From: Pseudomonas migulae
Lineage (GTDB): Bacteria > Pseudomonadota > Gammaproteobacteria > Pseudomonadales > Pseudomonadaceae
Direction of reading: 5' to 3'
NCBI RefSeq assembly: GCF_024169315.1
Contig: NZ_JALJWR010000001.1
Coordinates: 6,126,501-6,190,500, forward strand
DNA: 64,000 bases
In this document: positions 37,880 through 47,324 of the stretch, one piece after another
Numbering within the stretch: the stretch's first letter is position 1
Layout of the letters: each line of letters begins with the position of its first letter
The notes under the pieces: model-generated
The model's database searches: none
Told to the model about the DNA's origin: nothing
What the model saw: the letters and a program-made list of their open reading frames with translations, nothing else
Position numbers and translations under genes: made by a program

Positions 37880-39064
37880 TCAACGGTTGTACGGCCGATG
37901 CAGTTGGCATTCCGGATTGAGCGTCACGCCGAAGCCCGGTTGATCGAGTGCCGACAGGCGCATGCGGCCGTTCACCGGCACCGGTTCGCCGAGCAATTGC
38001 GGATGGAACATCGGCACCACTTCGTCAGCCTTCGGCGCCATCATCAGGAACTCGGCAAACGGGCTGTTGTGCCGCGTGGCGACGAAGTGATAGCTGTAAA
38101 CCGACGAGCCGTGAGGAATGACCAGCGCGTTGTGGGCGTCGGCCAGGGCGGAGATTTTCACCAGTTCGGTGATCCCGCCGCACCAGCCGACATCCGGCTG
38201 GATGATGTCGCAGCAGCCCATCTCCAGCAGCATGCGGAAACCCCAGCGGGTCGCTTCATGTTCGCCGGTGGTCACCAACATGCCTTTGGGCACATTGTTG
38301 CGCAGCGCGGCGTAGCCCCAGTAATCGTCCGGCGGCAGGGCTTCTTCGATCCACTTCAAGCCGTATTCGTGAGCGCCGACCGCCAGTTTCGTCGCGTAAT
38401 TGAGGTCCAGGCTCATCCAGCAATCGAGCATCAGCCAGAAGTCCGGGCCGACCCGTTCGCGCATGGTCGCCAGTTCTTCGAGGTTCTTGCGCAAGCCTTC
38501 CTCGCCTTCGGCCGGGCCGTGATGCAGCGGCATCTTGCCGCCGATGAACCCCATTTTCTGCGCCAGGTCCGGGCGAGCGCCGGTGGCGTAGAACTGCAAT
38601 TCGTCGCGAACCGCGCCGCCGAGCAATTGATGCACCGGTTCCTGACGGATCTTGCCGAGCAAGTCCCACAACGCCAGGTCAACGCCGGAGATCGTATTGA
38701 TGACGATGCCTTTGCGCCCGTAATACAGGGTCGACTGGTACATCTGGTCCCAGATTTTTTCGATGTCGGTGACCCGTGCGCCTTCGAGGAAACGTGCCAG
38801 GTGTTTCTCGACGATGTAGGCAGCGGGCTCGCCACCGGTGGTCACGGCGAAACCGACGGTGCCGTCGCTGGCTTCGATCTCCACCACCAGCGTGCCGAGC
38901 ACGTTGATGCCGAAGGTGCGGCGGCTCTGGCGGTACTCCGGGTATTTGCTCATTGGCGTGGCAATGTGATCGTCGATCCAGTGGCCGTCCGCCTGATCGT
39001 GGTAATCCGCGCCGCCGCCTCTCAAGGTAAAAGCGCGGACGTGTTTGATGGTTGGAATGCCCAT
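37880..39064 (-). CDS. rhmD: L-rhamnonate dehydratase (enolase superfamily)
   Basis: A 394-residue member of the mandelate racemase/enolase superfamily. It aligns by eye with E. coli RhmD (YfaW) at [49 protein letters not shown], the metal Asp in WLMLDCWMS, the second ligand region [10 protein letters not shown], and QPDVGWCGG with HGSSVYSYH for the His catalyst. It dehydrates L-rhamnonate to 2-keto-3-deoxy-L-rhamnonate. The start follows GAGGAGTCACACC. No rhamnose dehydrogenase or lactonase is seen here, so the operon seems to use the acid rather than the sugar. Confidence 0.92.
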   Translation of the reverse strand: MGIPTIKHVRAFTLRGGGADYHDQADGHWIDDHIATPMSKYPEYRQSRRTFGINVLGTLVVEIEASDGTVGFAVTTGGEPAAYIVEKHLARFLEGARVTDIEKIWDQMYQSTLYYGRKGIVINTISGVDLALWDLLGKIRQEPVHQLLGGAVRDELQFYATGARPDLAQKMGFIGGKMPLHHGPAEGEEGLRKNLEELATMRERVGPDFWLMLDCWMSLDLNYATKLAVGAHEYGLKWIEEALPPDDYWGYAALRNNVPKGMLVTTGEHEATRWGFRMLLEMGCCDIIQPDVGWCGGITELVKISALADAHNALVIPHGSSVYSYHFVATRHNSPFAEFLMMAPKADEVVPMFHPQLLGEPVPVNGRMRLSALDQPGFGVTLNPECQLHRPYNR

Positions 39065-39081
39065 GGTGTGACTCCTCAGGT

Positions 39082-40377
39082 TTAAACGGTGGCCGGTTTG
39101 TTCGAGGCTTTATGGCCGGGCGCACGCACGCCCAGCACCAGCAACGCGGCAATGACGGTGGTGCCGGCCAGCACGTACAAGCCTGCGGCGGGTGAATGGA
39201 AGGCGCCTTCGGCCCAGTTTTTCAGCACCGGGGCGATGAAACCGCCGAGGGCGCCGAACGAATTGATCAGGGCGATCCCGGCCGCTGCGGCGCTGCCGGC
39301 GAGGTAACTGGAAGGGAAGGTCCAGAACACCGGTTGCACGGCGATGAAACCGGACGCGGCGAAGCACAAGGCGATGATGCCGAGGAACGGGCTGCTGAAC
39401 GTCACCGAGCAGGCGATCCCGGCGGCCGACATCAGCAAAGTCAGGCAAGCGGTGCGTCGACGTTCGCCGGTGCGGTCGCTGTAGCCGGGGATCAGGTACG
39501 CCGCGACGATCGCGCAGATCCACGGAATCGCCGTGACCAGTCCGACCATCAGCCCGACCTTGGTGCCCAGCAATCCGCCGACCTGGGTAGGCAGATAGAA
39601 CACCACGCCGTAGACGCTGGCCTGGATCAGCAGATAAATCAGGCACAGGTACAGCACCGAGGGCTGGCAGATCACGTTGAGCAGGCTGCGGCCATGGTTC
39701 TGTTTGTGGCTGTCTTCCTGATCGAGGATGCCTTGCACTTGCTGGCGTTCTTCAACCGTCAGCCACTTTGCATCGGCCGGGCGATTGTCCAGGTACCAAT
39801 AGGCCCAGACACCTACCGCCGTGGCCATCAGGCCTTCAACGGCGAACAGCCATTGCCAGCCGTGGACACCGGCAAAGCCGTCCAGCTCCAGCAGCAGACC
39901 GGACAACGGGCTGCCGAAGATAAACGCCAGCGGCGCACCGAAGTAGAAGAAGCCCATGGCTTTGCCGCGCGCGGCGCTGGGGAACCAGTAGGTGAGGTAC
40001 AGGATGACTCCGGGGAAGAAACCGGCTTCGGCCACGCCCAGCAAGAAGCGCAGGACATAGAAACTGGTTTCGGTGTGGGCGAAGACCATGGCGGCGGAGA
40101 CCAGGCCCCAGGTGACCATGATCCGGCACATCCACAGACGGGCGCCGACGCGGTGCAGGATCAGGTTGCTCGGCACTTCCAGCAGTGCGTAACCGACGAA
40201 GAACACCCCGGCGCCGAAGGCGAACGCGGCGTCACTGATGTTGGTGTCGGCTTGAAAGGCTTGCTTGGCGAACCCGACGTTGGCGCGGTCGAGGAAGGCC
40301 ATGATGTACATCAGCAGCAGGAACGGGAGCAGCCGCCAGGAAATTTTGGCGAGCAGAGGCGCGGGTAGAGTCTTCAT
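39082..40377 (-). CDS. rhmT: MFS transporter, probable L-rhamnonate (sugar acid) uptake
   Basis: A 431-residue major facilitator of the anion:cation symporter group (12 membrane helices). The first helix carries [19 protein letters not shown], which is characteristic of the ACS family that includes tartrate and sugar-acid transporters; [20 protein letters not shown] marks helix 4-5. The start at ATG 40377 ([15 protein letters not shown]) has AAAGGAAAA nearby upstream; the frame is open a few codons earlier. It is the first gene of the operon, so import of the substrate heads the pathway. The role as rhamnonate carrier is inferred from the neighbours. Confidence 0.88.
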   Translation of the reverse strand: MKTLPAPLLAKISWRLLPFLLLMYIMAFLDRANVGFAKQAFQADTNISDAAFAFGAGVFFVGYALLEVPSNLILHRVGARLWMCRIMVTWGLVSAAMVFAHTETSFYVLRFLLGVAEAGFFPGVILYLTYWFPSAARGKAMGFFYFGAPLAFIFGSPLSGLLLELDGFAGVHGWQWLFAVEGLMATAVGVWAYWYLDNRPADAKWLTVEERQQVQGILDQEDSHKQNHGRSLLNVICQPSVLYLCLIYLLIQASVYGVVFYLPTQVGGLLGTKVGLMVGLVTAIPWICAIVAAYLIPGYSDRTGERRRTACLTLLMSAAGIACSVTFSSPFLGIIALCFAASGFIAVQPVFWTFPSSYLAGSAAAAGIALINSFGALGGFIAPVLKNWAEGAFHSPAAGLYVLAGTTVIAALLVLGVRAPGHKASNKPATV

Positions 40378-40468
40378 CGCAGTTTTCCTTTGGTAGGGCA
40401 TTTGTTCTTATGGGAAAGACTGTACGGCCGCGGATCGATGCGTTACAAATCGAATCTAGCTAACAACT

Positions 40469-40485
40469 GATACCTTCAGGGTATC
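40469..40485. promoter_or_regulatory. candidate LysR operator in the rhm divergent region
   Basis: Perfect inverted repeat GATACC-TTCAG-GGTATC, 17 bases, in the 125-base gap between the transporter gene and the LysR gene. LysR-type proteins bind dyads of about this size (T-N11-A core), so it is a good candidate control site for both directions. Confidence 0.6.
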
Positions 40486-40502
40486 GATAAAAAAGGCTCG
40501 TC

Positions 40503-41444
40503 ATGACGACACCCACCGTTTCCCGCAGCCTGCTCAACCGTCTGCGCTACAAGCATCTGCACATGCTGGTGGCGCTGAGTAGCAGTCTGAACCTGCACCG
40601 CGCCTCGCAAAACCTCAACATGTCGCAACCGGCCGCGACCCGCATGCTGCATGAGATCGAAGACATGTTCGGTTGCGACCTGTTCGAGCGCCTGCCGCGC
40701 GGGATGCGGCCGACGGCGTTGGGCGCCGAGTTGATCCGCTTCGCCGAGTCAGCCATCAGTGGCCTCGACCGCTGCGCCGAAGACCTGATTGCGCGGCAGC
40801 AGGGCGGCTACGGTTATCTCTCGATCGGCACCATCATGGGCGCCGCACCGGACCTGGTCATGGATTCGATCGCCGAGATCAAGGCGCTCAATCCTCAGCT
40901 GCGAATCCGCATCATGGGCGACACCAGCGACCAGGTGATTCAACTGCTGGAGCAGGGCCGTATCGACCTTGCCATCGCTCGGCGCAACGCGGCCACGGAC
41001 AGCGAGCATTACGAGTTCGAGCAATTGGGCAATGAACGATTGCTGGTGGTGGTGCACGCCGGTCATCCATTGGCCAAACGCAAAAAACTCGAGCTGTCGG
41101 AACTGGTCAGCGGCTGGCCGTGGATCCTGCAACCGGAAACCAGTCCGGCGCGCATTGGGCTGGATCAGGCCTTGCAACGCCTGGCCCTGCCGACGCCTGC
41201 CGACATCATCGAGTGCAGCTCGGTGTACTCGATGCAGCAACTGATCCAGCTGACCGACGCGATCATGGTGCTGTCGGAAACCGCGTTGCGCGACTACCTG
41301 AAAATGGGTCTGGTGGTGGCGCTGCCGGTGGCGCTGGACGTGCAGCTGGCGCCGTTCGGATTGCTGCTGCGCAAGGGCGAACACATCAGTCGGGAGTTGG
41401 GTCTGTTCATCGATTTGCTCCGCCGCAAAGCAGCGGTTTTTTGA
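40503..41444 (+). CDS. LysR-family regulator divergent from the rhamnonate operon
   Basis: A 313-residue LysR protein with winged helix at residues about 15-70 (LHMLVALSSSLNLHRASQNL and MSQPAATRMLHEIEDMFG) and a substrate-binding domain after about 95. The type resembles GalR/Cbl-like LysR proteins that regulate sugar-acid genes. It is divergently placed from rhmT, with a perfect dyad between them, so it likely controls the rhamnonate operon. E. coli uses an IclR-type regulator for its rhm genes, so the regulator differs while the enzymes match. Confidence 0.92.
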   Translation: MTTPTVSRSLLNRLRYKHLHMLVALSSSLNLHRASQNLNMSQPAATRMLHEIEDMFGCDLFERLPRGMRPTALGAELIRFAESAISGLDRCAEDLIARQQGGYGYLSIGTIMGAAPDLVMDSIAEIKALNPQLRIRIMGDTSDQVIQLLEQGRIDLAIARRNAATDSEHYEFEQLGNERLLVVVHAGHPLAKRKKLELSELVSGWPWILQPETSPARIGLDQALQRLALPTPADIIECSSVYSMQQLIQLTDAIMVLSETALRDYLKMGLVVALPVALDVQLAPFGLLLRKGEHISRELGLFIDLLRRKAAVF

Positions 41445-41629
41445 TTGTTCGGTCAGATTTTTGTAACCAGTTGTTTTCTATAAGTGCATAAATCTATAAA
41501 GTTAACCTTTCGGTCAGCTTTGCACTGTCAATACAGCCCTTTGCCTCGTCAAAAAGGGCTTCTGCAAGACTCGAGATTCCCCAGTACATAACCAGAAGGG
41601 CGGGCCCATAACCGCCCAGAGGATGATCC

Positions 41630-44461
41630 ATGTCCAACCGTGAAATATCCCGGCGCTCGTTCCTTCAGGGCGGGCTGGTGGCGGGTGTGAGCGTGACGCT
41701 GACGCCGCTCAGCAGTCAGGCGCTGGCAGCCTTGATGGAAAACAGCGTGACCGTGCCGTCCGAGCAATGGCTCGGCAACAACGGCAAGGCGCGCTCGCGT
41801 AACGATGCCTTGTCCAAGGTCTGTGGCAGCAAAGTCTTTGCCCGTGACATCCGCGCCAAGGACATGCCGGGCTGGCCGCAGCAGCAAGGCCACGCCATGC
41901 TGCTGAAAACCATCAAGGCCGACCGCATCTACGCAGGCTATGACTTGTCGTGGCTCGGCGCCGAGTTGCAGCCGGATCGCATCGTCACCGCCGCCGACCT
42001 GGACAAGGACGGCATCGCTTTTCCGGAAGAGCACGCGCCTGATCCGCTGCTGCCGGAAGGCAAAGTCCCGATGTTCATCGGTCACCCGGTGGCGATCCTG
42101 ATCTGGAACGATTTCGAGCGTTTCCGCCAGGCCAAGGCCCAGCTCAAATTCAATGACAAAGCGATTCGTTACGGTGCCCAGGTGCCGTTCTACGAAGGCG
42201 ACCCCTACGGCAGCTTCCGCTATGTGCGCGTCGGTGGTGCGACCTCGGCGGACGAAGACGAATTCGCCAGCCTCAAGGATTCGATCCTGTTCCCGATGCT
42301 GAAAAACCGTCGCCCGGTATGGAATTCCCAGCCGGACCTGCACGGCAACCTGACCGAGCGCGGACTGTTTTACGCCGAGCGCATGAAACAGCAGATCGAC
42401 ACACCGCCAGACAATTGGCTGGTGTTCGACGAGCGCTACAAAACCCCGTCGATCGAACCGGCGGCGATGGAGCCGGACAACGGCAACGGCTGGTACGATC
42501 CGGCGACCAAGACCCTGCATTTTGTCGTCGCCACCCAGTGCCCGCTGGAAACCGCGACCGAGACCGCGAAGATGATCGCGCCGTCGCGTTTCGGCCTGGC
42601 CAACCTGAACATGCACCCTGGCTACACCGTCGGCTACGGCTCCAAGGACCACAACATTTTCGTTTACTACGCGGCGCTGGCGGCGTTGTACGGCGCCGGT
42701 GTGCCGGTGCGTCTGGCCAACGATCGCTACGAGCAATTCCAGAGCGGCATCAAGCGTCACCCGTTCGACATCCGCTACCAACTGGCGGTGGACAAGACCG
42801 ATCACAGCTTCAAGATTTTCCGCGCCGAGATGAGCGTCGATGGTGGCGGACGGATCAACTACAGCCCTTCGGTGGCGGCGGTTGGCGCCACGGCGGCGCA
42901 GTCGATCTACTACATGCCGCAGAACGATTTGCAGGTCACGGCCTACCATTCCCGCGCTGTTGAAGCCGGGTCGATGCGCGGTTACGGCACGCTGCAAAGC
43001 ATGGCCTCAACCGAAATGATGGTCGATGAAATTGCCGATCGCCTCGGCATCGACGCCATCGACCTGCGCAAGAAAAACGCCATGGTCTCGGGCATGAAAA
43101 ACACCCAGGGCGCCGTGCCGGCGGGTGCCTTGCGTCTGCATGAAATACTCGATAAGGCCGCTGTCCACGAAGTCTGGAAAAACCGTGACGCGATCAAGAA
43201 ACAACGCGAAGCGCAGGATCCGGATAACTGGTATGGCGTGGGTTTCGCCATCTGCCAGAAAGACTTCGGCACCGGTTCGGAAGCACCGATGGCCAGCGTC
43301 GAATTCACCGCTGAAGGACGCATTCACCTGCGCCACATCGGCATTGAAATCGGCACCGGCATGTCCACTTCGCAAGCGATGGTCGTGGCCGATTTCCTCG
43401 GCAACCCGGCGCACGAAGTGAAGACCGGCGAGACCGAATGGAAAGAGTTGCAGCTGATCACCGGCGGCAACCCTTACATCATGAGTCAGGCCGAGCAGGA
43501 CAACTTCCTGCGTAACCCGCGCTGGGTCGGCAAGCTCGCTTCGGCCTCATCGGCGACCAACTCCGCGTACTACTTCAGCCACGCCACCCGTGAAGCGGCG
43601 CGCGTGCTGTTCAACCACGGCTTGTGGCCGGCAGCGTTGCAGATCTGGGGGCAGGGCCCTTACGGCGGCCAGGCCAATCCGTACGTGGTGCGTCGCGAAG
43701 ATGCGCATTGGGTCGACGGCAAGCTCACCGCCAACGGCATGCAGCCGCTGAGTTTCGAACAGCTGGCGAAACACGCCCACGAAAAAGGCCTGGTGACCGG
43801 TGCGACCGTGCACGGTTTCAACCGCTGGAGCTGGGCCGAGGCCGAGTTCAGCATCGACGGCGTGCGTGAACGCCTGCCGCTCGACGGCCTGGCGGTGAAG
43901 TACGGCGACGGCGCGCCGAACGTGAAAAAGGCGCAGATGAACAGCACCGGTTTCCATCTGCTGGACCGGCAGAACGTGCATTACCCGGACACTCAGTTGA
44001 ACAACGCGGCGGTGACTTACTACAGCCCGGTGGCGACGCTGGTGGAATTGAAAGTGAACAAGGGCTCGGCCGAAGTGCAGGTGCTCAACCATCACTCGTG
44101 GGTCGAGTGCGGTCGGGTGCTGGTGGAAGAACTGGTCAGGGGCCAGCTCGAAGGCGGGATCGCCATGGGCATTGGCCACGCGCTGATGGAAGAGATGCCG
44201 CTGTACGAAGGCGGGCCGGGGGAGGGTGACTGGAACTTCAACCGTTACCGCTTGCCGATGGCGCGCCACGTTGCGGTCTGGAAGCAGACGGCCGAGATCC
44301 TGCCGCCGCTGTCGCCGAGCGATCCATCGAAGGGCATCGCCGAAGTGGTGATGATCCCGGTGGTCGGTGCCATCGGTAACGCCGTGGCCCACGCCATCGG
44401 CAAACGGGTCCGCGACCTGCCTATCACTTCTGCTCGCATCAAGGAGGCCCTCAATGGCTAA
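41630..44461 (+). CDS. molybdopterin-binding subunit of an exported xanthine-dehydrogenase-family oxidoreductase
   Basis: A 943-residue large subunit. The N-terminus has a twin-arginine signal (ISRRSFLQGG, Arg 8 and 9), so the enzyme is exported folded. The body is of the isoquinoline 1-oxidoreductase/aldehyde dehydrogenase beta type, with cofactor-binding segments SRAVEAGSMRGYGTLQS and HIGIEIGTGMSTSQA and the C-terminal HHSWVECGRVLVEELVRG followed by GGIAMGIGHALMEEM. The catalytic Glu is plausibly in the last of these. It overlaps the 2Fe-2S subunit gene by 8 bases. A cytochrome c and an XdhC-type factor follow. The substrate (an aldehyde or N-heterocycle) is unknown. Confidence 0.9.
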   Translation: MSNREISRRSFLQGGLVAGVSVTLTPLSSQALAALMENSVTVPSEQWLGNNGKARSRNDALSKVCGSKVFARDIRAKDMPGWPQQQGHAMLLKTIKADRIYAGYDLSWLGAELQPDRIVTAADLDKDGIAFPEEHAPDPLLPEGKVPMFIGHPVAILIWNDFERFRQAKAQLKFNDKAIRYGAQVPFYEGDPYGSFRYVRVGGATSADEDEFASLKDSILFPMLKNRRPVWNSQPDLHGNLTERGLFYAERMKQQIDTPPDNWLVFDERYKTPSIEPAAMEPDNGNGWYDPATKTLHFVVATQCPLETATETAKMIAPSRFGLANLNMHPGYTVGYGSKDHNIFVYYAALAALYGAGVPVRLANDRYEQFQSGIKRHPFDIRYQLAVDKTDHSFKIFRAEMSVDGGGRINYSPSVAAVGATAAQSIYYMPQNDLQVTAYHSRAVEAGSMRGYGTLQSMASTEMMVDEIADRLGIDAIDLRKKNAMVSGMKNTQGAVPAGALRLHEILDKAAVHEVWKNRDAIKKQREAQDPDNWYGVGFAICQKDFGTGSEAPMASVEFTAEGRIHLRHIGIEIGTGMSTSQAMVVADFLGNPAHEVKTGETEWKELQLITGGNPYIMSQAEQDNFLRNPRWVGKLASASSATNSAYYFSHATREAARVLFNHGLWPAALQIWGQGPYGGQANPYVVRREDAHWVDGKLTANGMQPLSFEQLAKHAHEKGLVTGATVHGFNRWSWAEAEFSIDGVRERLPLDGLAVKYGDGAPNVKKAQMNSTGFHLLDRQNVHYPDTQLNNAAVTYYSPVATLVELKVNKGSAEVQVLNHHSWVECGRVLVEELVRGQLEGGIAMGIGHALMEEMPLYEGGPGEGDWNFNRYRLPMARHVAVWKQTAEILPPLSPSDPSKGIAEVVMIPVVGAIGNAVAHAIGKRVRDLPITSARIKEALNG

Positions 44462-44993
44462 CCGTCCGCTTCAACTGACCCTCAACGGTCAATCCGTCGG
44501 CCCGGTGGACATCCCTGATGACCTGCCGATGATCGATTACCTGCACGAATACAAAAACCTCACCGGCTCGCGTCTCGGTTGCGGCCAGGGCATTTGCCAC
44601 GCCTGCGTGGTGATCGTCGACAACCCCGACGGCACCAGCGAAGAAGTGCGCACCTGCATCACCGGCGCGCATTACTTCGAAGGCAAGAAAGTGCGGACCA
44701 TCGAAGGCCATGCGACCCGCGACGAACAGGGCAAGGTCACCGAGCTGAACCCGATCCAGCAGCGCTTCGTCGATGAATTTGCCTTCCAGTGCAGCTACTG
44801 CGCGCCGGGTTTCGTGAATGCCGCGACGGTGCTGGTGGAGAAGCTGCAACGTCAGCCGATCGTCAAAAGCCAGTTAAAACAAGTGATCGAGGACAGCCTC
44901 GGTCACCACGTCTGCCGCTGCACCGGCTACGTGCGCTACTACAGCGCAACACGCAACGTGCTGACCGATCTCGGTCTGGTCAAGGAGGGTTAA
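44454..44993 (+). CDS. 2Fe-2S subunit of the same molybdenum hydroxylase
   Basis: A 179-residue small subunit with two 2Fe-2S domains. The N-terminal plant-type cluster motif GSRLGCGQGICHACVV and a later Cys in RTCITGAHYF are present, and the second cluster is in QCSYCAPGF and HHVCRCTGYVRY. It passes electrons from the molybdenum centre to the cytochrome encoded next. The ATG overlaps the end of the large-subunit gene. No own signal peptide is seen, so it probably exits by hitch-hiking with the Tat-signalled large subunit. Confidence 0.94.
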   Translation: MANRPLQLTLNGQSVGPVDIPDDLPMIDYLHEYKNLTGSRLGCGQGICHACVVIVDNPDGTSEEVRTCITGAHYFEGKKVRTIEGHATRDEQGKVTELNPIQQRFVDEFAFQCSYCAPGFVNAATVLVEKLQRQPIVKSQLKQVIEDSLGHHVCRCTGYVRYYSATRNVLTDLGLVKEG

Positions 44994-44996
44994 GCC

Positions 44997-46232
44997 ATGA
45001 ACCGTTTACTTACCCGACTGGCGTTGGCGGTGGGGCTGGCTGCGCCGGTGTTGCTGGCGCAGGCGGATGATCAGGTGGTTCGCGGGGCCTATCTCGCTCG
45101 CGCCACTGACTGTATGGCCTGTCACACGGCGCCGGGTGGCGCGCCGTATGCGGGCGGTCTGCCGATCGTCTCGCCTTTCGGCACGATCTACGGCACCAAC
45201 ATCACGCCAAGCAAAGAGCACGGCATCGGTCTGTACAGCGATGATGAATTCTTCGCCGCGCTCACCGAAGGCAAACGCCGCGACGGCGCGAACCTGTACC
45301 CGGCGATGCCTTACACCTCGTATCACTTGATGCCGCGTGAAGACTCCGATGCAATCCACGCGTACCTGAAAACGATCGAGCCGATCGAGCGAGCGGCGCC
45401 GGTCACCAGCCTGAGCTTCCCGTTCAATGTGCGCCTGGGTTTGACGGGCTGGAACATGCTCTACGGCAAGGACGTGAAACTGTCGTCCACCGAGGGTAAA
45501 AGCGAAGCCTTCAAGCGCGGCCAATACATGGTCGACGTGCTCGGCCACTGCGGCGAATGCCACACGCCGCGCGGTTTGCCCGGCGCGATGCAGCAAGACA
45601 AACGCATGACCGGTGGCCTGCTCAACGGCTATCTCGCGCCGAGTCTGTTGGCCAATGATCTGGCTGCGCGCGGCTGGAATCATCAGGACCTGAGCACGTT
45701 CCTCAAGCACGGCATGAGCGCCCAGGGCACGATGTTCAACGAGATGTTCCCGGTGTTCCACAACAGCACCCAAGGCCTCAATGACCCGGACCTGGCGGCG
45801 ATGGCGACCTTCCTGCTCGGCGATCAGCCACCGGCGGCGAAAGTGCTGAGCGACGTGCCGTTGGAGAAACTGAGTGCCAGCGCCCAACGCGGTCGTCAGG
45901 ACTACCTGAACGTCTGCGCCGGTTGCCACGCGGTCGACGGCGCAGGCAAGCCGCACATCGCGGTCGCCATGCGTGGCAACACCACGCTGCGTCTGGAAGA
46001 TCCACGCAACCTGGTGCGCGTGATCGACGATGGCATCGGTGAGCAGAAGTTTGCCGGCTTCGAACACATGCAGCCGATGCCGGGGTTCGCCGAGAAGCTC
46101 AGCCACGAGCAACTCACGGATCTGTTGAATTACCTGCGTCAGGGTTGGGGTGGCCAGTCGGGCGATCTGGCTGTGAGCGACGTGCAGACGTTGCGGGCTG
46201 ATGCACCGCCGCTCGAGCACAAGGCGCACTGA
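44997..46232 (+). CDS. triple-haem cytochrome c electron acceptor
   Basis: A 411-residue exported cytochrome with a Sec signal (about residues 1-23) and three CXXCH sites: CMACH at 39-43, CGECH at 185-189 and CAGCH at 307-311. This is the layout of cytochrome subunits of periplasmic alcohol or aldehyde dehydrogenases. Spacing to the 2Fe-2S gene is 3 bases, and to the XdhC gene 1 base, so the four genes form one operon. It probably hands electrons to the respiratory chain instead of NAD or oxygen. Confidence 0.93.
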   Translation: MNRLLTRLALAVGLAAPVLLAQADDQVVRGAYLARATDCMACHTAPGGAPYAGGLPIVSPFGTIYGTNITPSKEHGIGLYSDDEFFAALTEGKRRDGANLYPAMPYTSYHLMPREDSDAIHAYLKTIEPIERAAPVTSLSFPFNVRLGLTGWNMLYGKDVKLSSTEGKSEAFKRGQYMVDVLGHCGECHTPRGLPGAMQQDKRMTGGLLNGYLAPSLLANDLAARGWNHQDLSTFLKHGMSAQGTMFNEMFPVFHNSTQGLNDPDLAAMATFLLGDQPPAAKVLSDVPLEKLSASAQRGRQDYLNVCAGCHAVDGAGKPHIAVAMRGNTTLRLEDPRNLVRVIDDGIGEQKFAGFEHMQPMPGFAEKLSHEQLTDLLNYLRQGWGGQSGDLAVSDVQTLRADAPPLEHKAH

Positions 46233-46233
46233 C

Positions 46234-47205
46234 ATGCAGCATCTCGATCTGCAAGTGGTGCGCCGGGCGCTGGACTGGTCGATGGCCGGCCAGCGCCTCT
46301 GGCTGTGCACCGTGCTCGCCACCTACGGTTCGGCGCCCCGCGCGCCGGGATCGCTGCTGGCGGTGAATGCCGAAGGGCAATGGATCGGCTCGCTGTCCGG
46401 CGGCTGCGTTGAGGAAGATTTCCTTGAGCGCGTCGCCGAGGGCGCATTTGATCAAGCCGTTAGCGTCGTGCGTTACGGCGAGGGTGATGATCCGCGTTCC
46501 AGGGTCAGCCTGCCCTGTGGCGGCGTGCTCGATGTGCTGGTGGAGAAGCTCGATCCCGATTGTGAGGTTCAGGCGCATTTGCGGGAATTGGAATCGGCGC
46601 TGTTGGGTCAGCGTCGCTTGATCCGCGAAGTCGATCTTGCCAGCGGTGCGCGCAGCGTGTTCGCAGATCGCGAGCAGGGCGTACGCGTCGAGCGTGAGAT
46701 TGACCGGGTTCGACTGCGGATCGGCGCGGCTCAGCGCTTGCTGCTGGCGGGGTATTCCAGCGTCGCTCAGGCGTGTGCCGAGTTTGCGGTAGGCCTGGGT
46801 TTCGAGGTGATTCTCTGCGATCCCCGTGACGAAGTGCTGGAAGGCGTGGTGTTGGAAAACGTCGAGATCCGCCGTCAGTTGCCCTCGGTGTTCATCGCCG
46901 ACGGCGGCTGTCACCGCGACACGGCGGTGGTGGCGCTGACCCACGATCCGCGCATCGACGATTTGGCGATGATGGAAGCCGTGCGCACCGAGGCGTTTTA
47001 CATTGGCGTGATGGGGTCGATGCAGACGTCGCAGAAACGCTTCGAACGGTTGCGCAGGATTGGTGGTTTGGGGGAGGCGGAGTTGGCGCGGATTCATGCG
47101 CCGATCGGTCTGAACCTGGGCAGCAAGACCCCAGCGGAAATTGCCCTGGCCGTCCTTGCCGACATCTTGCGAATTCGCAGCGGTATCCCACGAGATCGGC
47201 TTTAA
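46234..47205 (+). CDS. XdhC/CoxI-family molybdenum cofactor maturation protein
   Basis: A 323-residue protein of the XdhC family, which binds molybdenum cofactor and helps sulfurate or insert it into xanthine-dehydrogenase-family enzymes. The N-terminal part has VLATYGSAPRAPGSLLAV and GSLSGGCVEEDF with the conserved Cys. The C-terminal Rossmann half includes LLLAGYSSVAQACAEFA, LTHDPRIDDLAMMEA and YIGVMGSMQTSQKRFERL. ATG 46234 is preferred because an earlier start would overlap the cytochrome gene for 11 codons. Its place as last gene fits a dedicated maturation factor for the upstream enzyme. Confidence 0.92.
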   Translation: MQHLDLQVVRRALDWSMAGQRLWLCTVLATYGSAPRAPGSLLAVNAEGQWIGSLSGGCVEEDFLERVAEGAFDQAVSVVRYGEGDDPRSRVSLPCGGVLDVLVEKLDPDCEVQAHLRELESALLGQRRLIREVDLASGARSVFADREQGVRVEREIDRVRLRIGAAQRLLLAGYSSVAQACAEFAVGLGFEVILCDPRDEVLEGVVLENVEIRRQLPSVFIADGGCHRDTAVVALTHDPRIDDLAMMEAVRTEAFYIGVMGSMQTSQKRFERLRRIGGLGEAELARIHAPIGLNLGSKTPAEIALAVLADILRIRSGIPRDRL

Positions 47206-47217
47206 CCCCAAGCCAAT

Positions 47218-47305
47218 GTGGGAGCGAGCCTGCTCGCGAAGAGGCCGGCACATTCAACATTCATGTTGACTGTCTCGCCGCCTTCGCGAGCAGGCTCGCT
47301 CCCAC
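47218..47305. repeat. REP-type inverted repeat between xdhC-like gene and puuB-like gene
   Basis: GTGGGAGCGAGCCTGCTCGC at the left is mirrored by GCGAGCAGGCTCGCTCCCAC at the right, in the gap between convergent genes. Confidence 0.9.
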
Positions 47306-47324
47306 AATGGTATTGCAGTGTCGG

